The translations under genes were made by a program, and so were the position numbers. A stretch of DNA of 64,000 bases from Myoxocephalus aenaeus (taxonomy: Eukaryota > Chordata > Actinopteri > Perciformes > Cottidae), in contig JBAMJR010000087.1 in assembly GCA_038501785.1 (NCBI GenBank), positions 584,501 through 648,500 of the forward strand, written 5' to 3'. This document shows, piece after piece, positions 10,773-20,679 of the stretch; the first letter of the stretch is position 1, and each line of letters begins with the position of its first letter. The notes under the pieces are model-generated. The model did no database searches. It was not told the DNA's origin and worked only from the letters and a program-made list of their open reading frames with translations.

Positions 10773-12960
10773 TTGAATAGGTGCATGTTAAATCCAGCTA
10801 AAATGGGAAACCTATGCCACCTGCTGTTTCAAATGTGTACCTGCACTTAATATAAGACTCAACGGACTCTGGGAAATCCTCAGAGTAATGGAGGATCCCT
10901 TCAGAAGCTAACGTGTCTATGAATGATGAAAATATAGTGTTAACTAATTGTAAAAGTATGTAGGAGTTGAGCTGGCTTCATTTGTTTGGAAAGTTATTGT
11001 CTGAGAGTATATTTGCCTTGTTTTCATTAAGTTAACTATTCGTTTTTTTTATGTGTTTTATTGCTAGTAAGACTGACAGCAGAGTAGCTAACGCTAACAT
11101 GATGCCGTCTTTATAGACAGAGCACGCGCTGTCCACAGGAGCTAAGAGTAGCTAATGTTGAGTTCTAAACTCTGGGAGGTGATGCAGGGAATAAGGTCCA
11201 GGGTCCGAAGAAGTTATAATAAAAGAATATTTAATAAAAAGTGATATGCAGACAGGTTATGCTTTCGATCAAGCTGTTATTCGTCCTCCAGTGTACTCCA
11301 GGGCACACAAGTCCTCGTCGTTTGCTGGTGGTCCGGAGAAGAGGCCGCTCGTACCTCATACAGATAACTTTATATCACCCATGGAGCCTAGAGCCCTTCC
11401 TACTCATTAACAGTTAGCGTCTTTTACTCGCTATTGGCCCGCAACTAAAGTGACGGAGCCCGTCTTCAGCTCCTCCTTTCTTCTTCTCCTTCTTCTCGGT
11501 AAAGTCTCAAAAGTCAATTCTTCAGCTCCGCCACCTCAGGCGAACTACTATTCCTTAAAGCGACAGTACATGCAGCATGCAGCATGCAGCTTCTAACATC
11601 CATTCACACATTAATCATTTCACAGTAAATTAAAGTGACCTTCATATGCATACAATTACAAATCCTTCATAATAATATCCCTTATTAATTATCATATTCC
11701 ATGCATTGTAATGTACACACAAACAACTTCTCATTTTACATTGTGCAAAGTCCAAATTTGACAAACTAGGTTCTAAAAACCCTACACTAACTAACGCTAA
11801 CATGATGCCGTCATTATAGACAGAGCACGCGCTGTCCACAGGAGCTGACCGTTATATGTGTCCTTTTGTCATGAATGCAGGTATGTTACAGTATGTTGTT
11901 CTATTGTTGTGGTAATGTTTTAAACATGCAGAAGTATTTTCTATAGTCTACATGTTTTTACTCGGGTACACAATTGTTATTATAAAATGTAAAATATGTT
12001 AAAATAAGGTAACAGTCCACGGTGTGAAATATGTATAAATATATTTTGTATTTCTCCTCATGCCTTTTAAGAGAGAGACATTTTCTGTTCCATTTCATTT
12101 ATTTTATTCACATGTTAAATCCACTATACGATCACTTTTTCACTGTACTAGTTTATAAATGTGGGTAATTCTCAGCGTAACGGAGGATTCCATTTAGAAG
12201 TAAGAATGTCAGTATGTCCTTTTGTCATAAATGCAGAAACACAATAAACCTGCTGTTGCCACAAGCCTTCCCAGCTCCAGGAGATTAATTTGACCAAGAG
12301 ACATCTGACAGAGGTTACATCCACACAGGAGATAATTAGTTTCTCCCAGTTGTGAAAGATTAATGATGGAAGTGTTTGTCTTTCTCTTGTGTTTATTTAA
12401 AAAAAATATATATATTGAAATGTAATTTGTTTGTAAATGAGATTGAAGGGAAAGTTGATGCAAGTTTTTGTGGTTCTCGTTCTCTTGTGTTTATTTAAAA
12501 AAATAGGTAAATTGCTTAAAATGTAATTTGTTTGTAAATGAGATTGAAGGCAAAGTGTTTTGAACAGCTGATTAATAAAACATGACAACATAACATGTGT
12601 CTGTGATGTAGGAAACTAAAAACAAACTAAAATATCTGTACAAATACATCTGTACTTAAAATTCCCACCTAATGTTTTAAAATCTACTTAAAAAGAAACT
12701 TATGCAAGTTTACTTTGTGTTCCTGAAACTTTGGTGACACTTTATTTTACAGATCCCATTGTATTGTATAATTCTCTAGAAATAAGCTTCTATGTAACTG
12801 TAAACTCACAGGAAGGTTCTTCGAAAAGATATGATGGATAGTAGAGACAGTTTTTAACTGCTTTATCCAATTAGTGCCTAGTGTCACCAAGAAAGCCTTT
12901 ATTTTATGTTTTACTATTGTCTACAGGGAAGCAAACAGTTTAACATATATATGAATAATA
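10773..12960 (+). other. ZNF1 3' region, probable 3' UTR, interrupted by a solo LTR
   Basis: Conserved with the 3' regions of ZNF2 and ZNF4. AATAAA at 12243-12248 is conserved in all three (24695-24700 and 50950-50955), and a second AATAAA follows near 12573. Around 12290-12340 is a stretch ('acatccacacaggagataat') that aligns with the end of the ZNF3 finger array and its 3' flank, so it looks like a relic finger end. A direct repeat of 'ctcagagtaa(t/c)ggaggat' lies at about 10880 and 12170. Confidence 0.6.
11156..11786. mobile_element. Solo LTR with 4-bp target duplication
   Basis: A 631-bp insertion with TG...CA ends (TGTTGAGTTC ... AACCCTACA), flanked by CTAA at 11152-11155 and 11787-11790, and absent at the same place in ZNF2 and ZNF4. 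A TATAAA on the minus strand ('gatataaag', near 11370) suggests minus orientation. No internal retroviral or gag/pol sequence remains. A 4-bp duplication suits Gypsy-type elements, but the family is not identified. Confidence 0.7.
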
Positions 12961-12975
12961 TCAATTCAATCCAAA

Positions 12976-13540
12976 ATAGCTCAACAATCTTATTTTTGCC
13001 GACCGAACAAAACACAAGAAAATGCCACACGAGCAGCTACGAGGTCGCTCAGCTCACAGCGCGACACGGGAAACCTCTCAGACGGCGACTTCATAACACA
13101 GAGCCTCACAGTTCCAGCTTTCCTGTCTGATGTTGATCTCTCACTCTGCGGTCGCGGCTCAGTCGCAGCTCCGCGCTGCAGCGGTTTTATTCCCTGAGGT
13201 CAGATATTGACCAGTTTGTGAAAGAGAAGGACCGACCTCTTCATAAGCTGAGTGACCCTCCACGGCTGCAGACTTCACATTTCTAGTCTAGCCTGCAAGG
13301 CAAAGAGCAGGTAGTAGCACAACACCACGCACACATGAAAGCATTTTGTGTGAAGCTCCGTCTCTTTGAGACACAACTACGTAACGTCAACGCTGTGCTC
13401 TTCCCCACGCTGTCTGAAATCAGAGCAGCTTTTCCAGACGTCAACCTTTCTGCTAAAATGAGGAAATATGTGTCTGTCATCACATCTCATGACAGAACTC
13501 AGTCAGCGCTTCCAAGACTTTGTGATGATTCTCTGCAGAG
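12976..13540 (+). pseudogene. hAT transposase-like fragment (GTF2IRD2/ZBED type), copy 1
   Basis: Frames with breaks read Y-S-L-R-S-D-I-D-Q-F-V-K-E-K, L-Q-G-K-E-Q-V-V, then H-M-K-A-F-C-V-K-L-R-L-F-E-T-Q-L, F-P-T-L-S-E-I and K-M-R-K-Y-V-S-V-I. This is the alpha-helical middle of the domesticated or transposon-derived hAT family related to GTF2IRD2 and SCAND3. Stops and deletions separate the parts, and the catalytic and C-terminal dimerisation parts are absent. A near-identical fragment is at 52.10-52.65 kb. It is absent from block B at the matching point. Confidence 0.65.
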
Positions 13541-13576
13541 CCTACTAAACTCTGATGCCAGTGTTCTCCCACTAAT

Positions 13577-14205
13577 AATGTGTGTCATATATGTGTGTCT
13601 CATATCCCTTTATGTTATTATGGTTTATATGCAGATTATAATCTGATCATAAGAATATGCAGACAACAGTTTATGAAACAACACACAACTCGTGTTGACT
13701 TGATATGTTTTATTGTAATGTAACAAAATAGTTGATTCAAAAGATGATAATCAGAAACATGACTCAGACTGAAGAGCTCGTCCAGTTTAACTCTTTCATC
13801 AAAGCTTCTGGAGCTGAAGTCAAATAAAATAATGAGGGCTGAAGCTGCAGTTCAACACCAGAGAGAATATCAATACAGCAGTTTGATCACTTTACAGCAG
13901 TTTGATCACTTTACAACAGTCTGATCACTTTACAACAGTTTGATCACTTTACAACAGTTTGATCACTTTACAACAGTTTGATCACTTTACAGCAGTTTCA
14001 TCACTTTACAGCAGTTTTCAGCAACGTAATGTTCATAGTTTCCCAGCAGGTTTAACAGATTATTGAAAGTATTTCCAAGTTATGCTAATGATTATTTACA
14101 TGATCTGTGTTTGTCTTCATGATCGTTTGTTCTCTTGAACGACTGAATGATACGTCACTTTAAATGTTTCCGCCGCAATTTATTGTGGGTCGGCATTATC
14201 TCCGC
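13577..14205 (+). mobile_element. E1 element fragment with 19-bp tandem repeats
   Basis: Matches the E1 interior at 26.82-27.39, 55.25-55.74 and 56.46-57.00 kb. Positions 13875-14018 hold about seven copies of 'agcagtttgatcactttac'; the block B copy holds about three and other copies two to three. It ends at 'gtgggtcggcattatctcc', where the MADF-tail repeat takes over. Confidence 0.75.
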
Positions 14206-14913
14206 CTGGTGAATTACATGTACTCAGAAACATTAAGGATTAAATATGGAACATGAAAACACATGAAATCAGAGGATAATTATGTATTTATTTGTCAAAC
14301 ATTTTGTTTTGTTATTGAAGCTGTCTTGACAAAAACAAGTAAATAGATTATTTTAAATGACGTCTCTTCTCGTGAGGAAAGAGCCTGGAAGACGTTCAAA
14401 TCGGGGAGTAAAAGTATAAGATAAATATGTATTGTACACAATATTTTGTTACGTTGTCATGGTAACGTGATATGTTGCAGCAAAGTGCTGTCCCATTTGT
14501 TTTAACACCATTTCAAGCCCTACAGTCTCTCACACTCAACCACTTAAAATGTGACGTAATTGAGTCCTTGAGGGTTCAGGGTTTAAGGGGGACATTGGGA
14601 TTGGGCCATCGAACATCAACAAATCACACCAGCCTTAACCTTTAATCTGGTATTTAATTCTGATTTTAAAAGTGTGATAACAAAATCAGGTTCAAAACTA
14701 TTCAACATGTATAATATTTGGGTTATCCTCTCTGGGGAGGAGGTGGAGGCCATAATCCAGGCTGTACGTACTGAAGGAGAAGCACCAACTACTGAGCTCT
14801 GGGCCATTTTAACATTTTACACTCTGGTGCACTGACCTGTTTTCACCACCAGGGGTCAGCAGTCAGTAACTCTTCATGTCTGAGGACAGCAGCAGCAGTT
14901 TTTGAGCATCAGA
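14206..14913 (+). repeat. MADF-tail repeat, block A
   Basis: Begins at the last codons of the MADF-type ORF ('ctggtgaattacatgtactc') and continues with the same 3' flank as 480-880. No intact ORF. Confidence 0.7.
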
Positions 14914-15006
14914 GAAGAAGAAGAAGAAGAAGAAGAAGAAGAAGAAGAAGAAGAAGAAGAAGAAGAAGAAGAAGAAGAAGAAGAAGAAGAAGAAGAAGAA
15001 GAAGAA
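14914..15006. repeat. (GAA)31 microsatellite
   Basis: Uninterrupted GAA repeats, 93 bp. The block B counterpart has 54 units. Confidence 0.95.
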
Positions 15007-15282
15007 ATCCTTTATTAACCCCCTTGAGGAAATTGGTCTCTGGAGAAGAAGATTCCTTCAATATAATGGTAGTGGCCATTTGTCCGATAAATCAGAAACA
15101 AACATAAATCAAAGGGTTTATGGTTAACGCAGGAAAAAGGATGCATTTTACAGACAGGATTCAGTTTTTCTGATAATTTATTTAACAAACAAAAAAACAA
15201 GCAATCAAACAAAAGAACAAAGGAACTCCTAATGCTGCCGATCCTGCTCTGGTAAAAAACAACAACACATAGGCATACCCAG

Positions 15283-15507
15283 GTGCATGCTGGTCCTGTA
15301 CCTGCCGACTCCTATATATAACCCCAGTTGCATGCTGGTCCTGTACCTGCCGACTCCTATATACAACCCCAGGTGCATGCTGGTCCTGTACCTGCCGACT
15401 CCTATATATAACCCCAGGTGCATGCTGGTCCTGTACCTGCCGACTCCTATATATAACCCCAGGTGCATGCTGGTCCTGTACCTGCCGACTCCTATATATA
15501 ACCCCAG
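15283..15507. repeat. 45-bp minisatellite, 5 copies
   Basis: Unit starts 'gtgcatgctggtcctgtacc' and ends 'tatatataaccccag'. Unit starts at 15283, 15328, 15373, 15418 and 15463; unit 2 starts 'ttgc' and also has one internal change. Because 45 is a multiple of three and the unit lacks stops in several frames, it creates repetitive open frames on both strands that should not be read as proteins. Confidence 0.95.
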
Positions 15508-15689
15508 GTGCCCACAGTGTTACCCAATTCATAAACAAATGAACAAACCAAAAAACTATGTACAACAACAGAAAAGTGTAACACTTTATAATAACTACAC
15601 ACTATATAGCATTAGTTACGTATGAGTAAACACTTAATTCATCATTTATAAAGCATTGTTCCAACATTAACACTCATATTAACTCATGC

Positions 15690-16590
15690 AGCGGGACAAG
15701 GAGCATATCAGACACTCGGGTACAGGTTGTGTCGGCTTGTGCTGGTCCGAAGATGATGGTATCCATTAACTGCTCGGCTCTATGGGTCTGGTACAGTGTG
15801 GAGATTCTCTCTTCTAGTTCATCACAGACAGTTTACAGGACAGTCATTCAGACAGTAGACCAGACATCCTCATTGAAATACAACAAACCGTATACAGAAT
15901 TAAATGATGGGTCTGACAGTAGTGCTCCTCTGGGTTCATGTTGGTGTCAAAGGGAAGGAAATGGAAGAATAAGCTGCAGAAATAACTTCACAAATGTTGC
16001 AGTCAATTTCAGTGAAGCAGAAAGCAAAAGTATTATTAAAAAGAGGTTAAAGGAAAGGTGGCAGAAGCAATGAGAGGAGGACAGAAACGGACGATAGAGT
16101 CCAGAGGAAAGTGGGAGAAATGAGATGTGCAGGAAGGAACAGGAGAGAAGAAACAGTGATATCAAGACTTAGATTTGGACTCACTGGGCTTAACAGTACG
16201 CTATAAAAAATATGGAAACATGAAACAGGCAAGTGTGACTATTGTGAACAAGAGGAAACAATAGAACATGTTATTTTACACTGTCAGAAATATGAGCATG
16301 AAAGAAGACAGATAATTGGAAGCCTCTGCAAGGAAAAAGTAGAGTTAGATATAACAGATATTCAGAAAAATAACTCAAGTAAGTGCTATCAAGTACTATT
16401 TCAGTATCTAAGAATAGCAAATATTATTTAGAAAATATGAGCCCTTTTGTTTGTTTTGTTGAATTTATAAGTGTATATAAATATAAATATTTGTTTTATA
16501 ATGAAAGAACTAGAGATCCTGATTCACACTCCATACCAGTTGGTGGCGGTAATGCACCAAACAGTTGTTTGCTCACCGCCAATAAACCTC
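15690..16590 (+). pseudogene. I/Nimb-type LINE, C-terminal ORF2 fragment and 3' end (copy A)
   Basis: Broken frames read S-E-A-E-S-K-S-I-I-K-K-R-L-K-E-R-W, then R-F-G-L-T-G-L-N, then a zinc-knuckle-like C-D-Y-C-E-Q-E-E-T-I-E-H-V and H-C, typical of the C-terminus of I-clade LINEs after RNase H. The 3' UTR ends 'ccgccaataaacctcaaaga' and runs into a GAA/GCA tail, the usual simple-repeat end of this group. Reverse transcriptase and endonuclease are absent, as expected for a 5'-truncated insertion. Copies B (29.16-30.06 kb) and C (59.16-60.58 kb) share the same 3' junction. Confidence 0.75.
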
Positions 16591-16680
16591 AAAGAAGAAG
16601 AAGAAGAAGAAGACGAAGCAGAAGCAGAAGCAGAAGAAGAAGCAGAAGCAGAAGAAGCAGAAGCAGCTTCTCTCCTCCAG
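16591..16680. repeat. LINE tail, GAA/GCA-type simple repeat
   Basis: Imperfect 'agaagaagaagcagaagcag' tract directly after the LINE 3' end. Copies B and C differ in length and composition. Confidence 0.85.
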
Positions 16681-16988
16681 CTCTGTGTCTACCAGGTGAA
16701 GCAGCTGCAGCCGGATGGAGAGCTCAGTGGAGCCATAGAGAGACACGCGGACCCGCTGTGAGCTTTAAAGGAATTGTCCGGTAAAGTCCTGAGAAGCTAG
16801 CGAGTGTTAGCCACCTAGCATGTAGCTCGGTCATGTAGCGATAGCAGCGATCAACACAGGAACAGAGACTTGGGCTGCACCTGGATTACTCGACACAAGC
16901 TTCAAGCCTCGACACGAAAGGACACATCACGAGCTGTTTGACAGATTAACAGCAGATCACGAGGAGGACGTTTCTCGTTTCAGAGAAA
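16681..16988 (+). promoter_or_regulatory. Candidate 5' leader of type II ZNF exon 1 (block A)
   Basis: About 300 bp conserved in blocks A, B (30.12-30.44 kb) and C (60.63-60.94 kb), from 'gcagctgcagccggatggag' to the exon 1 homology at 'gagctgtttgacagattaac'. The last 50 bp are a type I exon 1 fragment that lacks the original start codon. No CRE or NRF1 motif is present. Promoter activity is inferred only from position. Confidence 0.4.
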
Positions 16989-17046
16989 ATGAGCGACGAG
17001 CCAAACTACTGGAGGCTGAACCCTCGAGTTCAGCTACACAGATCAG
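16989..17046 (+). CDS. ZNF2 exon 1 (type II, reframed)
   Basis: ATG at 16989 opens 19 codons plus one base, beginning M-S-D-E-P-N-Y-W-R-L-N-P-R and ending V-Q-L-H-R-S, with the donor G|GTTTGT at 17046/17047. In the type I exon of ZNF4 the same ATG is out of frame. A 5-nt loss between the codons for L-L-E and P-R-V puts it in frame with the conserved V-Q-L-H-R-S end and the phase-1 donor. The upstream type I frame (E-L-F-D-R-L ... R-A-K-L-L-E-A-E) is consequently shifted out. With exon 2 at 22425 it gives a 522-aa protein. Use of this start is inferred. Confidence 0.5.
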
Positions 17047-17504
17047 GTTTGTGCTTTTTACTTCTTGTTCCCGGTGTTCATGCTCGTTTTACGGGTTTAC
17101 GTCTCATCTGAGTCCGTTTTCAGGTCATTCATTGTAGTCAGAGAGACTTTTGGTGAATGTGTTTCGTTTCCAGCTCTCCTTCTCTGGTTACATTCAGCAG
17201 GGAGGAACTTTTAACCCTTGTATGGTGTTCCGGTCTGTGGGACCCGTTTTCATTTTTCATCAAAACAAAAATAATATGATTCATTATTTTTTCAAACTCA
17301 GACTTATTGGCCTTGGCTCATTTTCTGCGAAGAACATATATCAGACAAAATTTTCATCGACCGCACACCGTAACCCCCCCTACACATTTATATTACATAC
17401 AGGGGGTTCGGGTCCACTGGACCCGGGCTGATGTGGAACAGTGTGGAAATTGTAGGTCCTGTGTACCTTCAGTCTGTCCTCCTCATGTCTGGGCCTGCTG
17501 TAAG

Positions 17505-17545
17505 TGTGTGTGTGTGCGTGCGTGCGTGCGTGTGCCTGCTTTAAA

Positions 17546-17593
<48 letters not shown>

Positions 17594-17594
17594 C
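17505..17594. repeat. (GT)n microsatellite with CG-containing ends
   Basis: Two GT/GTGC tracts inside the piggyBac element, ending in 'gtgtgcgcgcgcgcc', an alternating purine-pyrimidine run able to form Z-DNA. Confidence 0.9.
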
Positions 17595-17770
17595 CGTTCC
17601 CACAAGTTTGCAATATTGATGCAAAATTCAAACACCTGCACCTGCCTGCTCTCACATCCCCCCCTCTGTCTCACGGGAACCAATCCTTATTTTCTAACCC
17701 AACTGAAAGTTTGGGGTGCGCACTATAAATATAGTGTTGCCAGTGTGGTTCCTTATCACAACTGATCAAG

Positions 17771-17899
17771 ATGGCCAAAAGATTCTCTGCTGAGAGGGCC
17801 TCGGAATTGATTTTTGAAGAGAGAGAAGATGGTGATGAGGTAGATGAAGAAGTGTCAGAATATGAAGACCATATTTCTGAAAATACAGAGTCTGAATGA
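17771..17899 (+). pseudogene. N-terminal stub of a piggyBac (PGBD-type) transposase
   Basis: 43 codons: M-A-K-R-F-S-A-E-R-A, then E-L-I-F-E-E-R-E-D and an acidic stretch ending T-E-S-E-stop. This matches the acidic N-terminus of PGBD4-like transposases. The DDD catalytic domain and cysteine-rich C-terminus are deleted, so the element is non-autonomous. Confidence 0.7.
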
Positions 17900-18350
17900 G
17901 ATTGAGCATCAGCCAAAAAGAAGACGAGCCACAGGACCAGCCCATCAGCAGCCAGCCACAGCCCTATGTTGTGCTGTGTAAAATTACCTCATTACTAATG
18001 AAATTCAAATAAATAAAAGTCAATAGTTATGAACAACCTTGCTTCATTTGTAAATTTGTTGAATTTTGTCCACTCATCTTGATTATAATTGATTTTATTG
18101 ATTTTATCAACAAAAAACAAAAAACGAGTAGCACTTTAATTCTTAAATGTGTTATAACAAAGTTAAAGGGCAAATATTAACCATATTTGCTGTTTATATT
18201 GCTTCTAATTGGGATGAACAAAACATCTGTTGAGTATTTTAACATAAAATTGTTTGATTGTGTTGAATAAAAAACCCCAAAATACAGCAGGTCCAACAGA
18301 CCCACAACACCTGCTGAGTAACACAAAAATGAACACCATACAAAGGTTAA

Positions 18351-18560
18351 ACACCCGACGATCCTCTGGTCAAACTGTTTCTCCGTTTCTTTTACGGGAT
18401 TTGCACGTGGAGAGTTTATGGGTCAAAATGGCGGCGCAGAACAACTTCCTCCTCGTGCGGTAGAATAGTGAAAACATTTACTCCTAACCACTTTTCCTTG
18501 ACCTCTGTGGAAAACGTCACGGGGTCAAGGAAAGACGGGAAGGAGAATTCATGAGGATGC
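18351..18560. repeat. ZNF-intron/E1 fragment
   Basis: Continues the sequence interrupted by the piggyBac insertion. Matches 61.16-61.38 kb ('caaaatggcggcgcagaaca', then the E1-like 'tctgtggaaaacgtcacggg'). Confidence 0.7.
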
Positions 18561-19215
18561 CGTGTTCACACCAAAAGCGTTGCGAAATAGTCGCGCGTCC
18601 AGATTACATGTTAAATCAATGCACAGCCGCGTTAGGTTGCGGAAAAGCAAATTTTTCGCCGGACGGCGCGATAGAGGCGAAATGGCGTTGCGAATATTCG
18701 CAAATCCGCTTTTTCGCCTTTTCGCTGGCGTTGAAATATTTCATCTCCAGCGAATAATTCGCCGACGCGGAGTTGCGAAAGCCAATCAGAGTTGAGAAGC
18801 TCCGCCCGGCATCACTGCCGTTCTGCCGTTACTGAATCAGACTGCGGGTCCGCTGAAGGAGCGCTGGAAGTGGCTTCATTCAGACACTCGTCCCGGAGGA
18901 GTCGGCGCTGTGTGCGACTACGGATAATATTATGAACCCAGACACGGCTACGGATAATATTATGAACCCAGACACGACTACGGATAATATTATGAACCCA
19001 GACACGGGGGCGTTTGATGTTCCGACGTGTGTGGGACTTTCTCAACAAGTATAAAGCAGAACTAGTGGTTATTTCAATGGTGGAAATAGTAAATGTTTTC
19101 ACTGACATGGAGATAAGCCCCGCCCCCTTTCCCCAGCGATGGTTGCGAAAAACGAATTAACCACTAGAGCGAGTTTTTTGCCGGGCGGCGCGATATAGGC
19201 GAAGTGGCGTTGCGA
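18561..19215. mobile_element. Harbinger-like MITE with internal repeats
   Basis: Starts 'ccgtgttcacaccaaaagcg' with GC-rich 'gcggcgcgatagaggcg', and ends near an inverted-type 'ggcgcgatataggcgaagtg'. It encloses the 30-bp triplicate at 18916-19005. No transposase is recognised. Superfamily assignment is tentative. Confidence 0.45.
18916..19005. repeat. 30-bp tandem repeat, 3 copies
   Basis: Unit starts 'gactacggataatattatga'. Copies at 18916, 18946 and 18976; the second differs at one base. Confidence 0.92.
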
Positions 19216-19798
19216 ATATTGTGTCCCTGCGATGCCGTCCGCTGTGAGATGAACTGGTTTTGAATGAACTGGTTTATTATTTTTGCGTGAGGCAGATGTT
19301 CCACTGAGACTATAAACAGATCCGTTTGCTGTAAACTTCACTACCCGGCCGTGAGGCTGTCCTTGATCTTAATTATCTTATCTTTATTGATCTTATACTG
19401 TCATTCATGCCAAGTATGGTCTAAAACAGCTTGCTAAACAAAACTGTGTCACTGGCATCAATTTAGTTTACTGCCAATCCCGTGAATATGCTGTATGAAG
19501 GTATAGTAAGTCATAATGCTCACGGTACCCACGTTACCTGAAGGCAACGTGGTTGAGGCGGGTTCTCAGCCTTCATTGTTAAGCTGTCACTCATGAGACC
19601 ACGCCCCTGCAGTTGAAACCACGCCCCCACGCCAGATCCGGCCCAAAAGTCTGAACCTGAAAAATCTAGTTTTATTGTTGAACTTTGAAAAATAATATAT
19701 TAATAAACTCTTTTTTTCACAAGTTCAACAATAAAACTTGATTTTTCAGGTTCAAATCTTTTTTTCAAATGAACAAAACATATGACCTGGATTTAGCT
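19216..19798. repeat. Repeat shared with 61.45-62.12 kb
   Basis: 19.22-19.36 kb matches 62.02-62.13 kb in the same orientation. 19.39-19.80 kb matches 61.45-61.95 kb inverted ('ggaggcgtgg'-type 'ccacgcccctgcagttgaaa', ending at 'tggatttagctccat'). Opposite orientations of adjoining parts point to a rearrangement. No ORF. Confidence 0.65.
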
Positions 19799-20130
19799 CC
19801 ATAACGCAACGGCAGGCGCATGTTAGTGACGTCAGTGACGTCAGTCTGCACGGGGACACTACAATGTTCAGGAGATGGACTACAAAAAAGATCATTAGAT
19901 ACTTTGTTTCTCATGCAGACGACATGAACAACTCAACAAAGTTTTACTTTATTAACGAGGTTGGAATATAAACTAAAGAAGAATATAAAAGTGAAACCAC
20001 GGTATTAGTCAGAGAGTACAAAGCTACTAAACTGTCTCATTGTTCAATTTTAAACATGCAGAATTAAATTCAAGATATTTGTATTGTCCATATACACTGT
20101 TAACAGACATTTACTCCGTACAATGAAACA
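19799..20130 (+). mobile_element. E1 element fragment
   Basis: From 'acggcaggcgcatgttagtg' through 'tactttattaacgaggttgg'. Also seen at 35.80-36.06, 26.48-26.80 and 56.10-56.45 kb. The TGACGTCAG motif is doubled in this copy. Confidence 0.7.
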
Positions 20131-20169
20131 CTTACTTTGCTAGGTCCCCCTTCCACACAGAATTAGAAT

Positions 20170-20420
20170 AATTTACATTACATTACATTTCATTTAGCTG
20201 ACGCTTTTATCCAAAGCGACTTACAATAATGAGTACAAACTCAGAACAACAAGAATCAAGAAAGTACAGTTTCAATAAAGTTAGACTACAAAGTGCTATC
20301 AGTAAGTGCTACTAAAGTGCTACTACGGCGCTACCTTCCTTATTCAAGGTGTAGTCGAAAAAGATGTGTTTTTAGTTTGCGACGGAAAATGTAGGCTTTA
20401 AGAATACAAATACAAGGAGT
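20170..20420. repeat. Dispersed repeat ('cttttatccaaagcgactta')
   Basis: A motif I recognise as widespread in fish genomes. Only one copy in the window. No ORF and no family name assigned. Confidence 0.5.
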
Positions 20421-20429
20421 TAAATAAGA

Positions 20430-20645
20430 TAATCCTTTATTAGTCCCGCAGTGGGGAAATTACAGGATTACAGCAGCATTGCTCACAAGTAGATAAAAAG
20501 ATCAAAATCAAGTATTATAAATAAACAGTAATTAAAATAAAAAAGCAGTAAGAATATTAAATACACAGACTGAATACAAAATAAATATAAGTATATAAAA
20601 AAAAGTACGTATTGCACGTATTAGATATTGCACCAGGTGAATGAA
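20430..20645 (-). mobile_element. Rex1/Babar LINE 3' end fragment
   Basis: Matches the 3' end of the Rex1 copy at 59.52-59.76 kb ('gataatcctttattagtccc', 'gtggggaaattacaggatta'), in the same inverted orientation. Confidence 0.6.
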
Positions 20646-20679
20646 TTAAAGTGATCAAAGTGTTTGTGGTCTACTTGTT

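Larger units (their letters stand above)
8568..17150. repeat. Segmental duplication block A
   Basis: Nearly the same order of sequence is found again at 21472-30560 (block B). It covers the ZNF upstream flank, exon 2, 3' region, E1 part, MADF tail, (GAA)n, 45-bp minisatellite, LINE 3' end and type II exon 1. Differences: block A carries a solo LTR (11156-11786) and a hAT remnant (12976-13540); block B carries an inverted exon 1 cassette instead. The left edges start at 'ttaacaggatttgtttgaat' in both. Confidence 0.85.
17215..18346 (+). mobile_element. Internally deleted piggyBac element
   Basis: Flanked by TTAA at 17211-17214 and 18347-18350. Ends are CCCTTGTATGGTGTTCCGG and the reverse complement of 'gaacaccatacaaagg', sharing CC(C)TTTGTATGGTGTTC-type ends. 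Empty sites with a single TTAA occur at 35.10 and 61.16 kb. Only the start of the transposase survives. The element is 1132 bp and includes a GT microsatellite. Confidence 0.88.

Noticed and set aside
16383..16784. Arg-rich and Glu-rich frames over the LINE tail (also at 29848 and 60419)
   Set aside because: Translate the LINE 3' UTR, its GAA/GCA tail and the type II leader; no start context or domain.
17307..17765. Cys/Val-rich frame in the piggyBac element
   Set aside because: Comes from the GT microsatellite; the real coding remnant is the acidic transposase stub at 17771.
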